DNA of 64,000 nt from Bugula neritina (taxonomy: Eukaryota; Bryozoa; Gymnolaemata; Cheilostomatida; Bugulidae): NCBI GenBank assembly GCA_964035545.1, contig OZ037766.1, positions 28,802,673 to 28,866,672 of the forward strand, written 5' to 3'. Positions within the stretch are counted from its first letter, which is position 1, and every line of letters begins with the position of its first letter. The notes beneath the pieces are model-generated. The model did no database searches. It was given only the letters and a program-made list of their open reading frames with translations, and was not told the origin of the DNA. Positions 9,961 through 23,210 of the stretch are shown piece after piece. The position numbers and the translations under genes were made by a program.

Positions 9961-12900
9961 ATGCGTCTTTCAGTAGTAACTTTGGTCACACTCTGTTCTC
10001 TGATTGGATACTCAGCTGGTGTTGGAAGTTATGATTTAGAGGGTGTTAGAGAGTTGCTGGCAGAGCAAAGGGAAGAACTAAAAGAAGAACTAAAAGAAGA
10101 ACTAAAAGAAGAACTAAAAGAAGAACTAAAAGAAGAACTGACGGTTATTCTTAAACAACAGAATGAAACACATCAGCAACAATTGAAAGCTGTACAGCAC
10201 GAGTTGGAGATTCAACAGCAAAAAGCCGAGGTTCAACAGAAAACTATTGTAGAGCTGCAAACAACCGTTTACTCCTTACTCAAAGCTGTAAGTTTGAACT
10301 ATATATATAGTACCTAGTTGCCTTCTGCGATGGGTAAAATAATAATGAAATATACACGTATATATATGCAATCTCAAGTCTATAGTCACGTAGGCATTTT
10401 TATATAACAGGAATGTACCGCAGTTAATAAGAAGTGAAATTCCATGTTAAAAATCTATTACTGCATGTGTGGCTTTGCTGAAAGTTATTAAGTTTATAGA
10501 ATAATTTACCTAATAAATGTCTAATATATGATGGTATAAATTATTATTTAGTTTTTTAAATTGCTTTTAATTTTCTTCATTGTTTATGGTTGCTCATCTG
10601 GGTTGACATCATAAACTTTGAAACCCTTGCTTCAAGATGTTGCTATCCGTTGACATGTTTATACATAAAATGATTTACTTATTGATTAATTATAGTGCTG
10701 GTAGGTTACTCAGATCTATTAACTTGTATTTTAAGTTGCTCACTGGGGAGTTGCCTAAAGCAGAAAACTTTGAAGAAAAAGATAAGAAAGCTTTTCCCAG
10801 TTTGCTAGAACAGATCTGTATTTTTGGTGAGCAGCTTTATTGAATTATAAATGAAATTCCCGACTTCATTGAATGATGAGTATAATCTACTATTATAAAC
10901 TGAACTTTGGCAAAAGTAAATTATGCGGTTGAAATATCTTATAAGTCTAATATACCAAAAATAATATGTAATCATTGCTCACAAGTCACACATTGGTGCT
11001 CACACATTGAACTTTCTGAAAATATCATAAAGTTATGGTTTCTAAAACTACCATAGAAGTTACCAATCATCTAGTATAGTACCATTACTGCTTTCGCTAT
11101 ATCACTATTACCATGCACTACTACTGTCTGAACCATCACCAGTAACACGAGCAACAAACTAATGCACCACTACCACATCACTATAACCATGTACTATCGC
11201 TACTGCTCATGCTACTATAACAGCTATAACTATGTATTAGACAGCTACACATAAATTGTTCAAACATGGTCTAAATATTTGATCAGGTGTTCGAGGAATT
11301 AATGGGAAAGACGGAATAAATGGAAGAGATGGAAGAGATGGTGCAGCCGGTCTAAATGGCCGTGATGGTAAATAATAAAAACTATAAAATACTATTTTCT
11401 GCATATTATATTGCTAAATATAGTATATTATGTGCAAATACATATGTTATAGTTTGTGCAGTAATGATCAAAATGAAGTAATAAGTGTTTATTTTTTAAA
11501 AGCTATTTTACTAGATTCTATAAATATAAAAAATCTTTTTGTAAGTTGCATCAGTGGCAACATTTTGTTAATTTAATGTTTGCAATATGCATGTGCTATG
11601 CTTTGAATAAACGAAATAAATAAATTATACTGCTCTAAAAATCAGCTCCAACATAAACTCTTTGCAAAATATACATTAGTTTGGCATTTGAATTGATTCT
11701 GTTCTGCTACTGTAGTTTACAAGTATTTAAAACAGTTACAGTCACAGCTGTCAACATTACTTCAATTAAACAATAAAGTCGTGACGTTTTTCACAATAAA
11801 CAAGAACTTACCTCTTGTAAAACTAGTCTTATTTATAGGTGCTTTCCCAAAGTTTGAACTTTTCTTACAGGCAGAGATGGAGTACCAGGTTCTCCAGGTG
11901 CTCCTGGACTCAAAGGTGATAAAGGTTCATCAGGTCTAGCCGGACTTAGAGGAGAGAAAGGAGTACAAGGATCTCAAGGGAGACCTGGCATTGATGGGGA
12001 AAAGGGAGAACCTGGTGCTAATGGATTGGAAGGTGCTGTTGGAGCAAAAGGTACTAAAGGGGAAAGAGGAGATTTGGGTTCCAGGTCCAACTGTATAGTA
12101 GCCAGTTGGATATACTTGCCTATTAGAATTACTCTAACTGTACACATGCTAATTAGGTGTACATGCTCTGATAAATCTCCAAAGCATATTACACTGGCCT
12201 GCAATGCCTAATTTCAGGTCAAAGTTGCTTACCTTTTATATATAAATATGTTTGATAATGCAGGGTAGGAGCTTACAGGTTATTAGAGGTATTCATGTTT
12301 CTTATATCAACAGCTGTCAATTGCTAACTATATCCATAGTTAGATTTAATAAAAAGTACTAAAGTTACCACAAAGTTACCATTAATTATAAAATAAATTC
12401 CAGCAGTATTGACAATAAATACAGTAGGTACAGCATAAAAAGCCTGTTTAGGTTGCCCGATTTGTTGTCAACTTATTATTCTTATTTTATCTCATTAGGT
12501 TATTTATGGATAATGTCAGAAGCTTATTTAAATTGAATTGTTGTTATCACTGGAATTATGATCCCTGTCACTTTATCATAACTCTTTCGTAATAAAGGGT
12601 CTCAAGGAGTGAAAGGAGAAAAAGGAAACATTGGTAACACAGGAGCAACTGGTCTAAGAGGAGCAACTGGTGCTCGTGGAGTGCCAGGAACTAACTTTGA
12701 AGGAGGTGCTGTGTACACCAGATGGGGGAGGACTAATTGCAGTGCTGGTTCAACTAAACTTTACAAAGGTGTGCTAGTTATTAAATCATTTAACTTTAGA
12801 TAACAAAGTATATTTTAACAAATCTATAGTTGCTTGGTAAAAAAGCACAGCTTCGCGCAGTTGATGCAGTTATTCATTATATTCAGTATATTAGAATATT

Positions 12901-13641
12901 AATCTATATTGTTATATCAAATCTATTTGCTATCACAGGCTTTGTTGGAGGATCACACTATACCCACACTGGAGGTGGAGTGAACTATCAGTGTATGCCA
13001 ACTGATCCACAATATAACAGAGTGTACACTGGATCTTTTGCTGGTTCTTGGATTTATGGAACAGAATACCAATCTTATAGTTATGGAATATTCCCCAATT
13101 CAGCTTTTAACCAGAATGTACCATGTGCCAGATGTTATACAGAGAACAGACCAGCTCTTATGATGATTCCGGCTAAAAGATCTTGTCCATCTGGGTGGAC
13201 ACAGGAGTATGAAGGTATTTAACATTATAAAATAACTTTTTTAAACACGTCACTTTTAATTCTCACTAATATGGCATACACTATTTGTCTGCATAATATA
13301 CTGCTATATGGCATCCTTTTAATTTTTTTGAGACAAATCAAACAGAAATTTAACAAATAATTGAGAAATGGCTTGCTAAATGTGTTATAAGTTTAAAAGT
13401 CAATATAATACATTCAAGTTGTATTTCAGGTTACCTAATGACTGCTTATCACAGCCATGCTCACCCAACTACATATGAGTGTGTAGATCAGTATCCTGAG
13501 TATCTATCTGGACTGGCTGGCAGCACGAATGGAGCTTTGTTTTACTTTGTCAGTACTGATTGCTCTGGAGAGGGAACTACTGGACACTGTCCACCATATG
13601 ATGAGAAGAAACAGCTAACTTGTGTTGTTTGTTCTAAATAA
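9961..13641 (+). CDS. Short-chain collagen C4-like protein, gene 1
   Basis: Seven exons by eye: 9961-10287, 10736-10826, 11287-11367, 11871-12050, 12598-12768, 12939-13214 and 13430-13641, giving 445 residues. Domains in order: signal peptide (about 1-20, ending GYSA), coiled coil (about 25-105) with six R/KEEL tetrads (10069-10140), a linker with one Cys (EQICIFG) just before the helix, 39 uninterrupted Gly-X-Y triplets (9+20+10), then the C4-type domain starting [11 protein letters not shown] with ten Cys, including VPCARC and the terminal TCVVC. The product is expected to be a secreted homotrimer of the extracellular matrix or spongin-like skeleton, with the coiled coil nucleating trimerisation. 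Exon 5 starts three triplets later than in paralogues, at a weak acceptor (TAATAAAG). Intron 2 has only a degenerate trinucleotide tract (about 11090-11220). A likely poly(A) signal AATAAA is at 13867-13872. Confidence 0.88.
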
Positions 13642-13975
13642 TTTGTGTCTAATCAGAAAAGACTTACTTATCCAACTAGTATTTAACTGCTACAATTTCT
13701 AACCTTTGATAACCTCTATCTGCAAAACTAACTTAAATTATTCAACAAGTGCAGGAAAAGCAATGCTAAAAAATTAATATAATGATATTTGAAAGATCAA
13801 TATATACATATTCACTTTTCTTGCTTAAATTAATATTTTATAAGCTTGTGGGATATTGAATATATAAATAAAATACACAAAAATTAAATATATACTTTAT
13901 TGATAAATTAATTTAGTTTTAGTGAATAGACATTTTTCAGAGGCCCCTGATATCCCCAAGTTTACAATTTAAAAC

Positions 13976-14303
13976 ATTCTTGTTAGTCATCTTTATAGTG
14001 AAATGCACATAAAATCAAAGTTTCCTACCCATTTATTAACATGTCAAATTGTTTGCCATCTTTATAGTGGATTGTACATAAAATCAAAGTTGCCCACCCA
14101 TTGTCTAACTTTCTTGTTCGGCATCTTTATAGTTAAATCTACACGAAATTGAAGTTGCCCACCTATTTTCAGAACTTTCTTGTTTGCCATTTTTATAGCA
14201 AAATGTACATAAACTTGAAATTGTCACCCTTTTCTGAACATTCTTGTTTGTCATCTTTATAGAGAAATGTACATAAAATTGAAGTTGCCCACCCATTTTC
14301 ACA
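13976..14303. repeat. Minisatellite, about five 66-bp units
   Basis: Five direct repeats downstream of gene 1 share CATCTTTATAG and AAGTTGCCCACCCAT. The CAT(C/T)TTTATAG motif recurs at 13988, 14057, 14122, 14188 and 14252, spacing 64-69 bp. I saw this array nowhere else in the window. The rest of 13642-14850 is unremarkable AT-rich spacer. Confidence 0.85.
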
Positions 14304-14853
14304 AATGATTTTTAAACACTGCTTCATTTTACAACAGTTTATATACATTTGCATTGTATGTTTGTTGTTTCTAGTCAGTGTTCTTGTTGTTTGTGGGTGG
14401 CCACCATCTTACGGTAAAGAACAACAAGACCTTGAAGCTTTAAATATATATTTTGAGGAAAAGAATGAGCAGACTGAATTCAAAGTCTTCAGAAGCCTAT
14501 TGATTCTGTAACATTCAGCTGGACCTCAATTTTAGATGAATTTTAAAGCTTGATAAGAAGAGCTAAAATAATTTTAGATATCCAAAGTGCAAAGCTCACT
14601 GCTAATGTTCAGTTTTGAATAAAAAAAGCTTAGCGTCCTACAATGATAATTTGTTATATTACTTTTACCTGCTTATATACAGAAATGTACTTTTTGTTGA
14701 TTTTTACTTATAAATAGCCATGTTTTGAATCAAGATTTCAAAAATAGCTTTAATTTTCTGACTGGTTAAATTTTTGCTGTACATCTTATAATCATAGTAA
14801 AAAGCCTGGTTAGAAAGAGATTTTTTAGAAGCAGGCTAAAGAATTATTTGTGT

Positions 14854-14994
14854 GTGGCAAGAGCCATCATGACTGGGTGTTTTTTCCAACATCACCATGC
14901 AGTGGCTTTTACTGGGATTAGGACCCATGGGACTTTGTGTTTACTAAACCAAAACGCAAACCACGAGACTTGCATAACCGCATGTTCGTATACT
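14854..14994 (-). mobile_element. tRNA-derived SINE-like fragment
   Basis: Read on the minus strand, AGTCTCGTGGTTTGCG resembles an A box, and ATGGGTCCTAATCCC about 45 bp on resembles a degenerate B box (GGTTCGAATCC type). A related piece at 34508-34650 has the better B box, GGGTTGGAATCCC. Both sit at the same place in the upstream module of genes 2 and 4, so insertion predates their duplication. SINE assignment rests on these boxes alone. Confidence 0.4.
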
Positions 14995-15773
14995 GGAAGT
15001 TTATTATATTATTATATTATCTAGCTAATCACAATTATATAAGTATAACATACATATTATTCAATACCAGCTCATGTTATTTAGTTTTGATTCAGCAATT
15101 AGCAAAGAAATAAACACATCCAAGACAGTTTCTGATTTTTGTAGTGATTGGTAAAATATACCTATACCAAGTCAACTAGAAGTATAAGTTTACTAATGTA
15201 TAGCTCTACTGTAATAAAGATATGTTATTTCATAATAATGATAAATACTAAAACTTCTATGCCAAGCAATTCTAACAATGTGCCGCCATGCTATACTATA
15301 AATGAGAAGGAGTATAGAAAATATTCAACTGTAGATTTTGCTTAAGCTGAATACATAGCTAAGAATTTTTATTGACTTCCTTAATTTTGATTGGAAAAGA
15401 TTGAAAGACATCTAAGGCACATCAACTCATTGTATGAAAACATACAATATTAGCTAAACCAGATATTTTTTTAACTTCTCTTATTCCCTGTATTTATAAC
15501 CTATTGGGTTTATAACAGAAACAACTATTAAGATGATGTAAATGCAAATTTAAAGCACAAAATCTTAGAGTTATTTAAACATATTTACAACTATAGTATT
15601 ACTATAACATGCATGCATATATATATGTAAGTCTTTTCTGCCATTAACAATGCCAGTTGAAACTATTGGGAAGAGCTTTTAGCAAAGAGGTGGCAATGAA
15701 GTGCAGTATATTTCCATGATAGAGTATATTAGAAAACTGGTTAAGTTAGACTACAAAATATTATAGAGAAATC

Positions 15774-15829
15774 CTATAGAAGCAAAGCATACCTACAATT
15801 ATAATTGTAGGTATGCTTTGCTTCTATAG
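15774..15829. repeat. 56-bp perfect palindrome
   Basis: The sequence from CTATAGAAGCAAAGCATACC is followed with no spacer by its exact reverse complement; the centre lies between 15801 and 15802. Homologous spacers (about 4630, 22660, 35400) have only the left half followed by unrelated sequence, so this is a local inverted duplication in the gene 2 upstream region. Confidence 0.95.
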
Positions 15830-16295
15830 TTTCCATGAGTTAATATAAAAAAGAATAAAATGTTTCTATTATTCTGATAACAAACTTGTACTAAGAACTG
15901 ATGATTAAATCAGATAACACTGAATGTGACTGAATACTGATGATTATTAGTTATTCTATGAGCTGATAACATCAGGAAGTTAAGTTCTTTTTCCCAAAAT
16001 ATTTGTAGCTATAAGGAACTTCCTCTTTTATAGACCGAAATATTGAACGCAGAGTATAAAACGCCACATAAAAGTGTTTCAACACTGAGAGGTGTTATTC
16101 TACAACTGATGTTAATTATTCTGACTAAACCTTGAGTATATTATACAGATATTCATGGTACACAGTCTAAAGTTGAAGATGATAGGGTTAATGAAGATCC
16201 TCATAATTAAGAAAAAAGAACACACTATTCAGTTACAAAAGTTATAAGTAAATATTTGCAATGATGTGCTATTAGGTAATATAGCTAGTTTAGAC

Positions 16296-16651
16296 CAGGG
16301 CGATCCAACCTTTTCAGAGTAACCTCTACTGATATGGAATATTCCAGTGTGGAGGGCCACATTGTAAAATTTAGTTTATTGAGCTGAGAGAAAGGGCATG
16401 GTATTGGTACATTTAAATTGCTTTCTTCCAATCTCCTATGAATCATGACGTCAATGACGTCATAATTACTGCATATATATATGATGCGTGCATGTTTTGT
16501 AGTAATACATTTAAAAAGTAATTTTTTCACTCTAGTTTATATATGTGTGAAAGCTAATTTTATTTGTTAAATGTCATGCCTTTGAGGGCCACATAAATGT
16601 AGGCTGGGAGTCCATCTGGCCTTGCATGAGGCCACCTGTTGGACAGCCCTG
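16296..16651. mobile_element. hAT-like MITE upstream of gene 2
   Basis: The element opens CAGGGCGATCCAACC and closes GTTGGACAGCCCTG, imperfect inverted termini of the CAGGG type seen in hAT transposons. Flanking 8-mers GTTTAGAC and TACTAGAC may be a decayed target duplication. It has no coding capacity. Related copies are at 23211-23600 and 35875-36181, at the same position relative to genes 3 and 4 and absent before genes 1 and 5. Confidence 0.7.
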
Positions 16652-16943
16652 TACTAGACTAGTGATTGTTGCAAACCCAATCAGCCATTAACTTGTTAAC
16701 AGTCACTAAGCTACCAAAACTTCAATGGAATGCTGCAATACTAAAATATAATTTAGCCTTTAAATTTGATAAAAATAGAAAGACTACATTGTAATCTTCA
16801 AAAGCTAAAACAGCACAAAAACCAGTGACAATAAGAAGTATTGTATATACTAATGGAACAGCTGAAGATTTATTTTTAACTTTATTGACAAACTCAACAG
16901 AGTAGAGATATTGATTACACATGGACTATAGCTGCAGTCAATA

Positions 16944-16995
16944 GATGTGACTTGATCATTGGCTCCTTGTAAATATAAAAGTTGTATCAATTCTG
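16944..16995 (+). promoter_or_regulatory. Core promoter of collagen gene 2
   Basis: TGTGACTTGATCATTGGCTC is followed by TATAAAA at 16974-16980, 154 bp before the ATG. It carries the same inverted CCAAT and TATA arrangement as the other paralogues. Confidence 0.65.
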
Positions 16996-17133
16996 TTCAT
17001 AATCATAATAGGGTTGACAGCAGTTGATCGATGTCATGAAAGAAAACTCTAAGAATAAAAGATAGAGTTTTAAAGTGTTCATATAATTGCGCTTTGATTT
17101 CATAAAAGTTTTGTTAAAAGAACACCATAAAAA

Positions 17134-20100
17134 ATGCGTGTTCCAGTAGTTACTTTGGTCACACTCTGTTCTCTGATTGGATACTCAGCTGGTGTTGGAA
17201 GTTATAATGTAGAGGATGTCAGAGAGTTGCTGGCAGAGCAAAGAGAAGAGCTAAAAGAAGAACTGACTGTTATTCTTAAACAACAGAATGAGACTTATCA
17301 GCAAGAAATTACAGCTCTACGGCAACAGGTTGAAGCTTTACAGCTAAAAGATAAAGCTGTACAGCAAGAGTTAGAGCTTCAACAGAAAGCTAATGAAGAA
17401 CTGCAAGCAACAGTTTACTTTTTACTCAAAGCTGTAAGTTAGAAATATATCAGCTATAATATAGTTGTTTTCTGCAGTGCATGCATGAACTTTGCTAAAA
17501 TAAATGCAACTTTACATGGAGCAAAACAAAAATTTATTACACATATTCAGTAGCTGTTGGTTCAAATTAAAATTAAAAGCTTTAAAGCTACTGCTGTTTG
17601 AGTTTGCAATATCTGAAGAGCTGCATATACAATAATTTAATTATTGGAAACCGGAAAATTGTTAATAGCTCTGGTACTTACTCATTGCTATTAACTTATA
17701 TTTTAAGTTGCTCACTGGGGAGTTGCCTAAAGCAGAAAACTTTGGAGAGACAGATAAGGAAAAGTTTTCAAGTTTGCTGGAACAGATCTGCATATTTGGT
17801 GAGCAGTTAACTTGAATTACAAATATAACAAATTAACTTTGACTAAGATAAGTTATACTGTGGAGATATTTCAGAAGTGTAAATATACCAATCATTGTTG
17901 TTATGCTCATATTGATATTAAATTTGCAAACAATCAGTTATGGCTTCCCCCAATATTGCAGTTTATAAAATTTAAAGTACTGCATGCTTTCCAATTTTTT
18001 GGGTTTGTTTTTGGTTGCATGTTATTGAAGTTTAACCATGCACTTTAACATAACTAAGGTTTAAAAATAGCTACATCTTGCATTTTCTGTACAAAGCATG
18101 TTTTTTCATTGTTGTACTTGTAAGAAATGAAAAAGATAAAAATCAGAATTTTTTAATGAGTGTTAAAGTAACTATATACCACTGCTATATATTACTACAT
18201 GCTACTACTACCACTTTAACCACCACTATACCATGCACTACTACCACTACTACCACTACTACCACCATTACCACTACCACCACTACCACCACTACCACCA
18301 CCATACTACCACTACTACCACCATCATATACCACTACTACCACCATCATCACTCATCACTACTATTAGTTTTATTGCTATAACTACTGCTGCTATTGCTG
18401 CTGCTACTGCAACTGCTACTACTATACTAGTATTACTATTACTACTACTGTTAGTGCTACTACTACTGCTATTACTACTGCAACTATTACTACTATTACT
18501 GTTGCTGCTGCTAGCGCTACTACTACTAATACCGGTGCTGCTGCATGAGTGTTATACAGCTACTTCACCTATAGTTGAAAAATTGACCAGTTAAGACACT
18601 TGATCAGGTGTTCGGGGCATTGATGGGAAAGATGGAAAAGATGGAAGTGATGGGATAAATGGAAGAGATGGGAGAGATGGTAGTGATGGAAAAGATGGTA
18701 GTGATGGAAGAGATGGGGCAGCTGGTTTAAATGGCCGTGATGGTGAGAAATAACAAAAACAAGGCTATTTTATGCATTTACTATAATATTGCTCAATTTA
18801 CAGTGCATGTGTGCATATAAAATTATGCAAATATATTGTTTCAATTAGTGCATCTTTAAAAAAACTATTAAGTACTAGTTATAATTTAAAACGTAATTAC
18901 CCAATTCTCATCACTGACTGTATTCTGCTAACAATTGATAACTGCTGTGAAAAGTTTTTGCCTTACTTTGAAGAAATGAAAGTTTCTTTCATTTGAACAG
19001 AAGTTACACAAAATCAAAAAGAAGTTATACATAAAATAATAAATTAAATAAAATAATGCACGAAGAGTTTTCCCCAGAAGTAATTTCTTACTGAATATTT
19101 CTGCATAGAAGTTTACCCTGTACTACTATTTGAGTTCACTATAAGTTTTTGCAATCATAGCTGTCTACAATACTTTTAATGTGCTAAAAACTCACCCAAG
19201 TATTTAGCTTAGCATTTATTAATGACAATGTTTTAATGTTGCAAAGCAAAGACTATAAATAGTTTTGAAAAAAAGAATTGACATGAAATTTTGCTACAGG
19301 CAGAGATGGAGCACCAGGTTCTCCAGGTGCTCCTGGATTGAAAGGTGCTCTTGGACCAAAAGGAGAACCAGGTAAATTAAAGAATCACTAAAAAAGTTAA
19401 TGAAGGATTATATTCGAGAAATTCCAGTGTGCCATTATATTACATAATGTTTAAGTTTCATCTTACAGGGTTGAAAGGAAATCAGGGATTTAAAGGGTCT
19501 CAAGGAGTGGAAGGAGAAAAAGGAAACACTGGTAACACAGGAGCAACTGGTCTAAGAGGAGCAACTGGTGCTCATGGAGTACCAGGAACTAATTTTGAAG
19601 GAGGTGCTGTGTACACCAGATGGGGGAGGACTAATTGCAGTGCTGGCTCAACTAGACTTTACAAAGGTGTGTACGTCAGTTATTGAATCATTTAACTTTA
19701 AATAACAAAGTATATTTTAACAAATTTATATAGTTGCTTGGTAAAAAAGCACAGCTTCAGTTGATGCAGTTATCCATTATATACAGTATATTAGAGTATA
19801 TATCTATATTATTATATCGAATCTATTTGGTATCACAGGGTTTGCTGGAGGATCACATTACACCCACAGTGGAGGTGGAGTGAACTATCAGTGTATGCCA
19901 ACTGACTCGCAGTATAACAGAGTGAACACTGGGTCTTTTTATGGCTCTTCAATTTACGGAACAGAATATCAATCTTTTAGTTATGGAATATTCCCCAATT
20001 CAGCTTATAACCAGAATGTACCATGTGCCAGATGTTATACAGAGAACAGACCAGCTCTTATGATGATTCCAGCTAAGAGATCTTGTCCATCTGAGTGGAC

Positions 20101-20529
20101 TAAGGAGTATGAAGGTAATTCATAGCATAAACACAATTTCTTTGAATTATTCGTGCAGTGACGTTTTTAAGATATGTGACTCAATTGTTACGATAAAAAT
20201 GGAATTTTCTTCAATTTTTTATAAAAATCCCATAAACTTTAAATAATTAAAAATATCTAATAATATAAACGTTTTATTTTAAAAAACAATATGATTGCCT
20301 TCAAATTTTATTTTCAGGTTACCTAATGGCTGATCGTAGTAACCATGCCCGAGCGGGTACATATGAGTGTGTAGATCAGTATCCTGAGTACATCACAGGA
20401 CTGAGTGGTGACACAAATGGAGCTCTGTTCTACTTTGTCAGAACTGATTGCTCTGGAGATGGAACTACTGGACATTGTCCACCATATCACGCAAACAAAC
20501 AGCTTACTTGTGTTGTTTGTTCTAAATAG
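17134..20529 (+). CDS. Short-chain collagen C4-like protein, gene 2
   Basis: Seven exons: 17134-17433, 17708-17798, 18608-18742, 19300-19371, 19469-19666, 19839-20114 and 20318-20529, giving 427 residues. Layout is as in gene 1: signal peptide, coiled coil with REELKEEL, the pre-helix Cys, 36 Gly-X-Y triplets (15+8+13) and the Cys-rich C4 domain ending TCVVCSK. Exon 3 encodes almost only G-[K/R/S/N]-D triplets. Exon 4 is much shorter than in genes 4 and 5 (8 triplets against 24 and 21), and the following intron is only 97 bp: one deletion removed the exon's 3' half plus most of intron 4 and made a new donor at 19372 (CCAG followed by GTAAAT). All frames still join, so the gene is probably functional. 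No clear AATAAA follows within 150 bp. Confidence 0.88.
18199..18510. repeat. ACC/ACT trinucleotide tract in gene 2 intron 2
   Basis: Mixed (ACC)n, (ACT)n and (GCT)n units fill the second half of intron 2, ending about 95 bp before exon 3. The open frame of Thr repeats across it (18078-18368) is a microsatellite artefact. Confidence 0.9.
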
Positions 20530-22310
20530 TTTGCTTCAACAAAATTCTTATCAAAAACTGCTAGAGCTATATATATGATATTCTCTAACCTAAGATAACA
20601 TGATGTGCTTTACTGACCTAAAATTACTAATTGCAATATATAAACAGAAATCTTTAATGAAAATTATATGTTCTAAATACAAGAAAATTAAAAACCCATG
20701 TTACTGATTTCTATTGACTAGGTAAAAGGAAAGAACATATATATATGAAACATTAGTTTAATGACTCACAGAGTTCCTATATATTTCTGCAAACTAAATG
20801 AATAATCCTTCATAATGTAAACAGAGCAGCACATGCATGTGATAAGTGATGTCAAAGAAAGGGGTCTCTGTGAATTATTTACTTTAGACTTTCCAGCTTT
20901 TATTGTTTATAGGCTCATGTTTCAAATCTGAAAAAGCTGCCAAAGGTAACATTTTGCTTTTTTATCACTTCAAAAAACCTGCAACATTTTTTCATTATAG
21001 CCAGCTGGGTTCAGTGAATTGCTAGGCTCGTAATCAACCAAATGTAAGATATAATAACTATATTTGAGTGGTGCATTCGTTATTGTCTGAAACTGAAAGT
21101 TGGTAAGCTAATAACTAACAATGTCTTTTTGTGATTGTATTTAATAGTGACAAGTAGTAGCTATAGTTGAAAATTGCAGACACTGTTACTTCTAAATATA
21201 CGTACAGGTACATCTAATAAATACTTCACTCAATATTAATATGTCCTTACTCTCAAAATCTATATTTGCTTCAACTACATGTCCTAGTGCAAACATTTAT
21301 TTTTTTGGAGTTTCATTTCAAACAGCTTCTTAGGTATATTATGAAACAAAAATTGAAGACATAAAAGCAAAGCATACCTAAACTCAATAAGCTAATATAA
21401 AAGAATAAAATATTTCTATTATTCTGAAAATAAACTTGTACTCAGAACTGATGATTAAATCAGATAACATTCAATTGAATAATATGTTTCTACTCTAAGA
21501 AGAAAAACTATTTGCATTAACTACAATGTATTTTTATATGTAAAAAGTTACTTCCAAAGACAAAGTAAAATGAAAAGCATACCTAAAATAAATATGCATG
21601 CGTTTATATAAAAAGAATACCTGGAGTTCGTTTGCATGAGTTTATTTAAAAAGAATAAAATATTTCTATTATTCTGATAATAAACTGATGGTTGAATCAA
21701 ATAACACTGAATGTGACTGAATACTGATGATTATTAGTTATTCTATGAGCTGATATGAACTAGGAACTTTCTTCTTAAACTGAATACCTCAATATACAGG
21801 CTAATAGAAACACCTGGATGTATGTGTTGTATATACACTGTAATCAATATATTATGCAATATTCAAATATTATATTTGTAAAGATACATGTAGTCTAATA
21901 AAAACACCTGGTTGTATTTTTTATACATTTCTTCATTATTGCAAGAAAAATAAAGTTTCATGTAAGCAAAAATATTATAGAATGTTGATTTTTTCCACAA
22001 CAAATTTCTAAGAATTTTATTTTTAGTAATTATAGTAAACAATAACACTGTAGTGATAGTAAACAGTAGCAATTAGTGACAGTAATAAATAACAATTTAA
22101 TTAGTGACAATGAGCATTAACAATGATATATAGTAAGCACAGAGAAGTGTGGTGAAAGTAAACAATAACATAGTAGTGATAATAAATACAACAATGTACT
22201 GATAGTGAACCACATTAATATATAGTGAAAATAAACAAAATTGATGTAATGATAGTAAACAATAACAAGAGAGTGAGAGTAAACAATAACAAGATAGTGA
22301 TGGTGTGATA
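20530..22310. other. Spacer after gene 2 with 24-bp minisatellite
   Basis: This AT-rich spacer matches the spacers after gene 4 (48701-50830) and gene 5 (55562-57170), confirming that the duplicated unit includes downstream sequence. At about 22026-22310 it carries diverged GATAGTAAACAA-type repeats. I see no convincing gene. Confidence 0.7.
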
Positions 22311-23210
22311 AATTTTGGGCTATCTACGTGAATATATTAGCTAAACAAGATGTTTGTTACATTTCTCTTTCCCTGCATCTACTTATATTGAGTTTATAAC
22401 AGAAGCAACTTTCATGCTGATGTATAAGTACAAATTTATAGCGCAAAACTTTGGAACTATTTGAACATTTACTACTATAATATTGCTACTAAATGCATGC
22501 GTATATACATGCAAGTATTTTCTGCCAATAACAATGCCAGTTGAACTTATTGGGGAGAGCTTTTAGCAAAGAGTAGCAATGAAGTGCAGTATATTTCCAT
22601 GATAAAGTGTTAGAAAACTGGTTAACTTACTATATAATATATTATAGAGAAATCCTATAGAAGTAAAGCATACCTAAAATTAGTTTACATGAGTTAATAT
22701 AAAAAGAATAAAATATTCCTATTATTCTGATAATAAACTTGTACTCAGAACTGATGATTAAATCAGATAACATTGAATGTGACTGAATACTGATGATTAT
22801 TAGTTATTCTATGAGCTGATAACATCAGGAAGTTAAGTTCTCTTTTCCAAAATATAGGAACTTCCTCTTTAGACAGAAATTGAACACAGAGTATAAAACA
22901 ATACATAAAAGTGTTTTCCACCCTGAGAGATGTTATTCTACAACCAAACTTTGAGTATAGTAACGTACAGCTATTTATGGTACACATGCAGTCTAAAATT
23001 GAAGTTGGTAGCTAGGGTTAATGGGGATCCTCATAATTAAGAAAAAGAAAAAAACTATTCAATTGTAAGAGTTAGTAAATATGTGTAATGATGATTACAA
23101 TTCCAATTAGGAAGTAGCTAGCTTAGACCAGCGAGGGATCAGCCTTGGTTTAGGGGTTTCTCACAGAGATATATAAGCAACTATAAACTTGTGTGTATTT
23201 TAGTCTAAGC

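Noticed and set aside
14854-14994. Functional tRNA gene
   Set aside because: The box-like motifs are degenerate and no cloverleaf with a matching acceptor stem could be drawn; a SINE relic fits better.
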